In this document: in pieces, positions 1-5,158 of the stretch | Layout of the letters: the number at the start of each line of letters is the position of its first letter | How positions within the stretch are numbered: the first letter of the stretch is position 1 | NCBI GenBank assembly: GCA_902470475.1 | Contig: CABRGT010000084.1 | Span: 1-6,615, forward strand | Source: an uncultured Porphyromonadaceae bacterium | Lineage (GTDB): Bacteria > Bacteroidota > Bacteroidia > Bacteroidales > Muribaculaceae | DNA: 6,615 bases | Reading direction: 5' to 3' | Notes under the pieces: model-generated | Databases searched by the model: none | What the model saw: only the letters and a program-made list of their open reading frames with translations | Told to the model about the DNA's origin: nothing | Position numbers and translations under genes: made by a program

Positions 1-1
1 G

Positions 2-694
2 ACAGCCCTGCGCGTGGCGGCCGGAGCGCTGGCCGATGCGGCGCTGGCCGAGATGGGCATACGCGTATATGCCTACACATCGCGCATCGGCAATATCACC
101 GTGCGCAACGATGTAACGGCCGATGAGCTGAACCTCGTCTACAAGCACCGCATGAGATGCCCCGACCCGGAGACCGACGCCGAGATGGCCCGGTTTGTGA
201 AATACGTGCGCGAAGCCGGAGATACCGTAGGAGGAATCGTCGCCGGTATCATCGACGGCATGCCGGCCGGAATCGGCGAACCCGTCTACGGCAAGCTGCA
301 GGCCATGCTGGCGTCTGCCATGATGAGCATCAACGCCGCCAAAGGATTCGACTACGGCATGGGCTTCGACGGAGCATGCCGCCTGGGCAGCGAGATGAAC
401 GACCACTTCGTGCAGACGACCGACGGGCGCATCTCCACTGTCACCAACCATTCAGGCGGCATCCAGGGCGGCATCACCAACGGCCGCGCGGTCAACTTCC
501 GCGTAGCCTTCAAGCCCGTGGCGACACTTATGCGCGAGATGGCCGGTATCGACCGCGACGGACATCCGGTGGTGATACAGCCGCGGGGGCGCCACGACGC
601 CTGCGTAGTTCCACGCGCCGTAGCCGTAGTGAGTGCCATGGCCTCGATCACGGTCTTCGACGCAATCCTCCTCGCCCGCGCCGCCCGGATCTGA
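2..694 (+). CDS. aroC: Chorismate synthase, C-terminal part (5' end cut by window edge)
   Basis: Chorismate synthase removes phosphate from 5-enolpyruvylshikimate-3-phosphate to give chorismate, the last shared step of aromatic biosynthesis, in the cytoplasm with reduced FMN as cofactor. The frame is open from base 2, and the first residues (TALRVAAGAL) are the tail of the family's central signature. The GTG at 14 is therefore an internal valine, not a start. About 230 residues are visible of a usual 350-390. Recognisable blocks are SGGIQGGITNG followed by RVAFKP, and GRHDACVVPRA near the end, whose Asp matches the catalytic Asp of the RHD motif. The two catalytic histidines lie before the window. 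Two positions in the last signature are unusual: Ala where Pro is normal after RHD, and VSAM where VEAM is normal. The gene ends at TGA 692-694 and converges on carB. The identification is firm; whether the enzyme is fully active cannot be judged from this fragment. Confidence 0.96.
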   Translation, partial: TALRVAAGALADAALAEMGIRVYAYTSRIGNITVRNDVTADELNLVYKHRMRCPDPETDAEMARFVKYVREAGDTVGGIVAGIIDGMPAGIGEPVYGKLQAMLASAMMSINAAKGFDYGMGFDGACRLGSEMNDHFVQTTDGRISTVTNHSGGIQGGITNGRAVNFRVAFKPVATLMREMAGIDRDGHPVVIQPRGRHDACVVPRAVAVVSAMASITVFDAILLARAARI

Positions 695-713
695 AAGATA
701 TATAAAGATATAT
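694..713. repeat. Tandem 10-mer AAAGATATAT x2
   Basis: Two exact head-to-tail copies of AAAGATATAT begin at the last base of the aroC stop codon. This is the most AT-rich stretch of a GC-rich window. Read on the minus strand it is TTATATATCTTTATATATC, directly after the hairpin at 716-742, so it can supply the weak U-rich tail of the carB terminator. It could also have arisen by simple slippage duplication. Confidence 0.75.
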
Positions 714-715
714 AA

Positions 716-742
716 GGAAAGCAGGCGAGACGCCTGCTTTCC
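716..742. terminator. Intrinsic terminator between convergent aroC and carB
   Basis: GGAAAGCAGGC (716-726) and GCCTGCTTTCC (732-742) form a perfect 11-bp stem around the five-base loop GAGAC. The hairpin lies 7 bases after the carB stop and 21 bases after the aroC stop. On the minus strand the stem is followed by TTATATATCTTTATATATC, a broken U-rich tail, so it fits best as the carB terminator. On the plus strand the stem is followed by CTGTGGATCAA, which has no U-tract, so termination of aroC would rely on the TTTCC end of the stem or on another mechanism. Position and perfect symmetry make the call strong; two-way function is inferred. Confidence 0.87.
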
Positions 743-749
743 CTGTGGA

Positions 750-3700
750 TCAATATTCGTCCCAGGCGCGGATCTCGACTTTGGAGGTCGGGAGGGTGGT
801 GAAGGCCGTTATGAAGGCCGACGCCAGTCGGGCGTTGGTGAGCAGCGGTATGTTGAGGTCGATGGCGGCGCGGCGGATACGGTAGCCGTTGCTGATCTCG
901 GCCGTTGACAGGTCACGCGGTATGTTCACGACCAGGTCAACCTCGTGGTTATGCAGAATCTCGAGGGCCTGGGGGTGACGGTCGGGTTCCGAGGGCTTGA
1001 ACACGAGGGTCGACGGCACATCGTTGTCGGCAAGGAATTTGTGTGTGCCTTCGGTGGCGTAGAGCTTGTAGCCGTCCTTGGCAAGCCGGCGGGCGGCCTC
1101 GAGCATGGCGGCCTTGTGCTTGGCCGTGCCGGAACTGAGCAGCACGCCCTTGCGCGGCACGCGGTGGCCGACCGAAAGCAGCGATTTCAGGATGGCTTCC
1201 GAGGTGGTCTCGCCGATGCAGCCGACCTCGCCCGTCGACGCCATGTCGACACCGAGCACCGGGTCGGCACCCTGCAGGCGCGAGAACGAGAACTGCGATG
1301 CCTTCACACCGACGTAGTCGAGGTCGAAGGCGCTCTTGGCGGGTTTTTCGACATTCTCGCCAAGCATGATGCGTGTGGCGAGGTCGATAAAATTGATCTT
1401 CAGCACCTTGCTGACGAACGGGAACGAACGCGACGCGCGCAGGTTGCACTCTATGACCTTGATGTCATTGTCCTTGGCCAGGAACTGGATGTTGAACGGA
1501 CCGGAGATGTTCAGGGCCTTGGCGATGGTCGACGACACCTTCTTGATGCGGCGCATGGTCTCGACATAGAGTTTCTGAGGCGGGAACTGGATGGTGGCGT
1601 CGCCTGAATGCACACCGGCGTATTCGACATGCTCCGATATGGCGTAGGCCTTTATTTCGCCGTCCTGGGCCACAGCATCCATCTCGATTTCCTTGGCGTC
1701 CTGGATGAATTCCGTCACCACTACGGGATGCTGCTTCGACACCTCGGCGGCGAGTTCGAGGAAGCGTACGAGATCGTCGCGGTTGGAGCACACGTTCATG
1801 GCCGCGCCCGAAAGCACGTAGCTGGGCCGGACAAGCACCGGAAAACCTACCTTGTCGATGAACGAGTTGATGTCGTCCATGCTCGTGAGTTCGCGCCAGC
1901 GCGGCTGGTCGATGCCGAGGCGGTCGAGCATCGCCGAGAACTTGTGCCGGTCCTCGGCGTTGTCGATGCAGGCGGCGGATGTGCCCAGGATGTTTACGCC
2001 GCAGCTGTCGAGACGCGTAGCGAGATTGTTGGGAATCTGGCCGCCGACCGAGAGGATGGTGCCGTGGGGCTGCTCGAGGTCGATGATGTCCATGACGCGC
2101 TCGAAGGTGAGTTCGTCGAAGTAGAGACGGTCGCAGGCATCGTAGTCGGTCGACACGGTCTCAGGGTTGTAGTTGATCATTACCGAACGCCATCCCTGCT
2201 GCTTGACGGTCATCAGGGCGTTGACCGAGCACCAGTCGAACTCAACCGACGAACCGATGCGGTAGGCACCCGAACCGAGGACGATGACCGATCGATGGTC
2301 ATGCAGGTATTCGACGTCACTCTCGCTGCCGTTGTAGGTAAGATAGAGATAGTTGGTCATGGCCGGGTATTCGGCGGCCAGGGTGTCGATCTGCTTGACG
2401 ACAGGAACTATGCCGAGTTCCTTGCGGCGACGGCGCACGGCCAGCAGAGCGGCCTGGCTGTCGGTCATAGCGTTCTTGAGCACGGAGCGGGCAATCTGAA
2501 AGTCACTGAAGCCCTGACTTTTGGCCAGACGCAGCAAGTCGGCGGGAATGGATTCGATATCGTCGAATTTCTCAAGATCTCCGGCGGTAGTGACAATGTT
2601 GTGCAGCTTGTAGAGGAACCAGCGGTCGATCTTGGTCAGCTCGTGGATGCGGTCGACGGTATAGCCGCGTGCAAAAGCGGCCGCCAGGGCGAACACCCGG
2701 CGGTCGGTGGGCGACGACAGGGCCTTGTCGAGATCATCGCAGCTGACCTGCTTGTTCTCGACGAAGCCGTGCATGCCCTGGCCTATCATGCGCAGGCCTT
2801 TCTGGAAGGCTTCCTCGAAAGTGCGGCCGATGGCCATGACCTCGCCGACGGATTTCATCGACGAGCCGATCTCGCGGTTGACACCATGGAACTTGCCGAG
2901 GTCCCAGCGCGGGATCTTCACCACCACGTAGTCGAGTGCCGGCTCGAAGAATGCCGACGTGGAGCGGGTGACATTGTTGCGCAGGTCGAAAAGGCCGTAG
3001 CCGAGTCCCAGTTTGGCGGCCACGAAAGCCAGCGGATAGCCGGTTGCCTTCGACGCCAGGGCCGACGAGCGGCTCAGACGGGCGTTGACCTCGATGACGC
3101 GGTAGTCCATCGAGTCGGGATCATATGCGTACTGTACGTTGCATTCGCCCACGATGCCGATATGACGGATTATACGGATTGCGAGCGAGCGCAGCTTGTG
3201 GTAGTCGTCGTTGCTCAGTGTCTGCGACGGAGCCACCACGATGCTCTCGCCGGTGTGGATGCCCAGCGGGTCGAAGTTTTCCATGTTACAGACGGTGATG
3301 CAGTTGTCGAACCGGTCGCGGACAACCTCGTACTCGACTTCCTTCCAGCCCTTGAGCGACTTTTCGATAAGCACCTGCGGCGAGAAGGCCAGGGCTTTCT
3401 CGACCAGGGCCGAGAGCTCGTCGGCATTCTCGCAGAAGCCGCTGCCGAGACCGCCCAGGGCGTAGGCCGCACGGACGATGACGGGGTAGCCGAGATCCTC
3501 GGCGATGGCCAGTGCCGACGGAATGTCGCTGGCGGCGCTGCTGCGGATGGTCTTGACACCGATCTGGTCGAGTTTTTCGACAAACAGCTCGCGGTCCTCG
3601 GTCTCGATGATCGCCTGCACGGGCGTGCCGAGCACCTTGACACCATACTTCTCAAGGACACCCGAGCGGTACAGCTCGACGCCGCAGTTGAGGGCCGTCT

Positions 3701-3980
3701 GGCCGCCGAAAGCCAGCAGAATGCCGTCGGGCCGCTCGCGCTCGATGACACGCTCGACAAATTCGGGTGTCACGGGCAGGAAGTAGATCTTGTCGGCAAA
3801 TCCTTCGGAGGTCTGCACGGTGGCTATGTTGGGGTTGATCAGGACCGTGGTCACTCCTTCCTCACGGAGAGCCTTCAGGGCCTGTGCGCCCGAGTAGTCG
3901 AATTCGCCGGCCTCGCCGATTTTAAGTGCGCCGCTGCCCAGCAGCAGAGCCTTCTTTATGGTAGTGTCTTTGTTCATCAT
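750..3980 (-). CDS. carB: Carbamoyl phosphate synthetase large subunit (CAD/CPS1-like)
   Basis: CarB makes carbamoyl phosphate from bicarbonate, two ATP and ammonia channelled from CarA, for pyrimidine and arginine synthesis. At 1076 residues it is a normal full-length subunit. Order of domains: carboxyphosphate ATP-grasp half (about 1-400), with GSGALKIGEAGEFDYSG at 15-31 and metal-binding E297/N299 in IEVNAR; oligomerisation domain (about 400-555); carbamoyl phosphate ATP-grasp half (about 560-935), starting LGSGAYRIGSSVEFDW and with E844/N846 in IECNLR; MGS-like allosteric domain (about 940-1076), with T976, T979 and K995 matching the E. coli UMP-site residues I remember. Many blocks, such as NPNIATVQTS, SLKGWKEVEYEVVRD and KIPRWDL, look like animal CAD/CPS1 rather than E. 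coli CarB. Translation starts at ATG 3980 or at the next codon, ATG 3977; both overlap the carA stop and neither has a Shine-Dalgarno site. It is co-transcribed behind carA and ends just before the terminator hairpin. Confidence 0.98.
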   Translation of the reverse strand: MMNKDTTIKKALLLGSGALKIGEAGEFDYSGAQALKALREEGVTTVLINPNIATVQTSEGFADKIYFLPVTPEFVERVIERERPDGILLAFGGQTALNCGVELYRSGVLEKYGVKVLGTPVQAIIETEDRELFVEKLDQIGVKTIRSSAASDIPSALAIAEDLGYPVIVRAAYALGGLGSGFCENADELSALVEKALAFSPQVLIEKSLKGWKEVEYEVVRDRFDNCITVCNMENFDPLGIHTGESIVVAPSQTLSNDDYHKLRSLAIRIIRHIGIVGECNVQYAYDPDSMDYRVIEVNARLSRSSALASKATGYPLAFVAAKLGLGYGLFDLRNNVTRSTSAFFEPALDYVVVKIPRWDLGKFHGVNREIGSSMKSVGEVMAIGRTFEEAFQKGLRMIGQGMHGFVENKQVSCDDLDKALSSPTDRRVFALAAAFARGYTVDRIHELTKIDRWFLYKLHNIVTTAGDLEKFDDIESIPADLLRLAKSQGFSDFQIARSVLKNAMTDSQAALLAVRRRRKELGIVPVVKQIDTLAAEYPAMTNYLYLTYNGSESDVEYLHDHRSVIVLGSGAYRIGSSVEFDWCSVNALMTVKQQGWRSVMINYNPETVSTDYDACDRLYFDELTFERVMDIIDLEQPHGTILSVGGQIPNNLATRLDSCGVNILGTSAACIDNAEDRHKFSAMLDRLGIDQPRWRELTSMDDINSFIDKVGFPVLVRPSYVLSGAAMNVCSNRDDLVRFLELAAEVSKQHPVVVTEFIQDAKEIEMDAVAQDGEIKAYAISEHVEYAGVHSGDATIQFPPQKLYVETMRRIKKVSSTIAKALNISGPFNIQFLAKDNDIKVIECNLRASRSFPFVSKVLKINFIDLATRIMLGENVEKPAKSAFDLDYVGVKASQFSFSRLQGADPVLGVDMASTGEVGCIGETTSEAILKSLLSVGHRVPRKGVLLSSGTAKHKAAMLEAARRLAKDGYKLYATEGTHKFLADNDVPSTLVFKPSEPDRHPQALEILHNHEVDLVVNIPRDLSTAEISNGYRIRRAAIDLNIPLLTNARLASAFITAFTTLPTSKVEIRAWDEY
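3975..3980 (-). other. carA-carB stop/start overlap (ATGATG)
   Basis: On the minus strand the end of carA reads CTC CTG AAA TGA, and carB begins ATG ATG AAC AAA. The TGA (3979-3977) lies inside the two possible starts. Use of the first ATG gives a 4-base overlap; use of the second gives a one-base overlap (TGATG). No purine-rich Shine-Dalgarno precedes either ATG, since the upstream bases read CAACCTCCTGAA. The arrangement is typical of stop-start translational coupling, which would keep the two subunits in balance. Coupling is inferred. Confidence 0.8.
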
Positions 3981-5059
3981 TTCAGGAGGTTGACAAATTC
4001 ATCGAAAAGAAACTCGGTGTCGCGCGGACCGCTCGAGGCCTCGGGATGGAACTGTGCCGAGAAGTAAGGCAGCGAGCGGTGGCGGATGCCCTCGTTGGTA
4101 CCGTCATTCATATTGACGAACAGCGGCTCCCAGTCGGGCGGCAGAGTCGAGTCGTCGACGGCGAAGCCGTGGTTCTGCGAGGTGATATAGCATGAATCCG
4201 TGCCGAGGCGGCGCACCGGCTGGTTGTGGCTGCGGTGGCCGTACTTGAGCTTGTATGTCGTGGCGCCGGCGGCCTTGGCCAGCAGCTGGTTGCCCATGCA
4301 GATGCCGCATATGGGCTTGCCCAGTGCAAGGGCGCGGCGTATGTGTCCTACGGTGATCGCGGCGAAGTCGGGGTTGCCGGGACCGTTGGAGATAAACAGG
4401 CCGTCCCAGTCGAGGGTGTTGAAATCAAAGTCCCATGGCACGCGGGTGACGCGGACTCCGCGGGCCACCAGACAGCGGATGATATTGTGCTTGATGCCGC
4501 AGTCGACCAGCACGACGCGTTTGCCGTCGGCGGGGCCGTACTCGGTGACGTCGCCGCACGAAGTCAAGGCGATCAGGTTCTCGGCGTTGGGATCATAGAA
4601 ATCGACAATGTCGTCGGGCTGTCCCTCGAATACGATCTTGCCGAGCATCGAGCCGGCCTGGCGCAGATGCTTGGTCAGCGCGCGTGTGTCGATACCGTAG
4701 ATGCCGGGGATTTTTTCCTCCTTGAGCCACTGCTCCAGAGTGCGGTCGGCCAGCCAGTGGCTGTGCTCCCACGCATAGTCCTGTGCCACGATGGCGCGGC
4801 AGTGTATGCGCGAGCTCTCGAAGTGCTGGCTCAGATCGGGCGAGCCGCCGCGCGGGGGGACACCGTAGTTGCCCAATAAAGGAAAAGTGGAGACAAGGAT
4901 CTGTCCTTCGTAGGAAGGATCGGTGAGGCTTTCGGGATAGCCGGTCATGGCGGTGTTGAACACTACCTCGCCCGATGTGGGTGCTTCGTAGCCGAAACTG
5001 TGGCCTTCGAAGCGGGTGCCGTCTGAGAGAATCAGAGTGGCGCGTCTGGTTTGTCGCAT
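3977..5059 (-). CDS. carA: Carbamoyl phosphate synthetase small (glutaminase) subunit
   Basis: CarA hydrolyses glutamine and passes the ammonia through a tunnel to CarB. The 360-residue protein has the CarA-specific N-terminal domain (about 1-160; for example GEVVFNTAMTGYPESLTDPSY at 30-50) and a class I glutamine amidotransferase domain (about 180-360). The catalytic triad is complete: C254 in GICMGNQ, and H338 and E340 in QFHPE. The nucleophile elbow has Asn where most CarA proteins have His (GxCxGHQ). The C-terminal half, with HNQPV, TSQNHGFAV and PLFVNMNDGTNEGI, closely resembles the glutaminase domain of animal CAD. ATG 5059 is chosen because an in-frame TAA (5074-5072) lies five codons upstream; there is no Shine-Dalgarno, which is usual in Bacteroidetes. 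It is the first gene of the carAB operon, about 63 bases downstream of the predicted transcription start, and overlaps carB at its 3' end. Confidence 0.98.
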   Translation of the reverse strand: MRQTRRATLILSDGTRFEGHSFGYEAPTSGEVVFNTAMTGYPESLTDPSYEGQILVSTFPLLGNYGVPPRGGSPDLSQHFESSRIHCRAIVAQDYAWEHSHWLADRTLEQWLKEEKIPGIYGIDTRALTKHLRQAGSMLGKIVFEGQPDDIVDFYDPNAENLIALTSCGDVTEYGPADGKRVVLVDCGIKHNIIRCLVARGVRVTRVPWDFDFNTLDWDGLFISNGPGNPDFAAITVGHIRRALALGKPICGICMGNQLLAKAAGATTYKLKYGHRSHNQPVRRLGTDSCYITSQNHGFAVDDSTLPPDWEPLFVNMNDGTNEGIRHRSLPYFSAQFHPEASSGPRDTEFLFDEFVNLLK

Positions 5060-5090
5060 GCGATTGTCGATTTAATGATTGGTTCGGCAA

Positions 5091-5123
5091 TCTTTCCGTG
5101 TCGCTAAGCTTAGAATGGAAAGA
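5091..5123 (-). promoter_or_regulatory. Inverted repeat in the carA leader
   Basis: TCTTTCC (5091-5097) and GGAAAGA (5117-5123) are perfect inverted repeats of 7 bp. Between them lies the exact 10-bp palindrome CTAAGCTTAG (5104-5113). A second 10-bp palindrome, CTTTGCAAAG (5124-5133), overlaps the -7 box, and the two palindrome centres are exactly 20 bp apart. If transcription starts about 6 bases after the -7 box, the outer repeat would fold as a hairpin at the very 5' end of the carAB mRNA. It could stabilise the message, act as an operator, or be chance. It is not the classical arrangement of a PyrR or leader-peptide attenuator, as no terminator follows before carA. Confidence 0.4.
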
Positions 5124-5128
5124 CTTTG

Positions 5129-5136
5129 CAAAGGTA
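5129..5136 (-). promoter_or_regulatory. Bacteroidetes-type -7 promoter box for carAB
   Basis: The minus strand reads TACCTTTGC, an exact fit to the Bacteroidetes primary sigma factor -7 consensus TAnnTTTG. It sits 70 bases upstream of the carA start and 22 bases after the end of the GH3 gene, so carAB probably has its own promoter. No clear TTTG -33 element lies at the usual 19-20 bp spacing; the closest candidate is TGTG about 23 bp upstream, spanning the GH3 stop codon. The expected start of transcription is near 5121-5124, giving a leader of about 60-65 bases. Confidence 0.68.
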
Positions 5137-5158
5137 CAAATAATTTGCCGACCGCGCG

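Noticed and set aside
14..16. GTG as the start of chorismate synthase
   Set aside because: The reading frame is open to the window edge and upstream residues TALR continue the family signature, so the true start lies before the window.
352..753. A 133-codon minus-strand open frame over aroC and the terminator
   Set aside because: It lies opposite clear chorismate synthase sequence and reads through the terminator hairpin; no family features.
1608..4067. An 819-codon plus-strand open frame opposite carB
   Set aside because: It is codon-aligned antisense to carB, has no recognisable domain, and its openness is explained by the lack of TTA/CTA/TCA codons in carB.
4226..4879. A 217-codon plus-strand open frame opposite carA
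   Set aside because: Codon-aligned antisense of carA with no protein family features.
5060..5158. A small gene, riboswitch or pyrimidine attenuator in the GH3-carA gap
   Set aside because: The gap is only 99 bases; it holds a promoter box and short palindromes, but no terminator with U-tract, known riboswitch core or convincing leader peptide.
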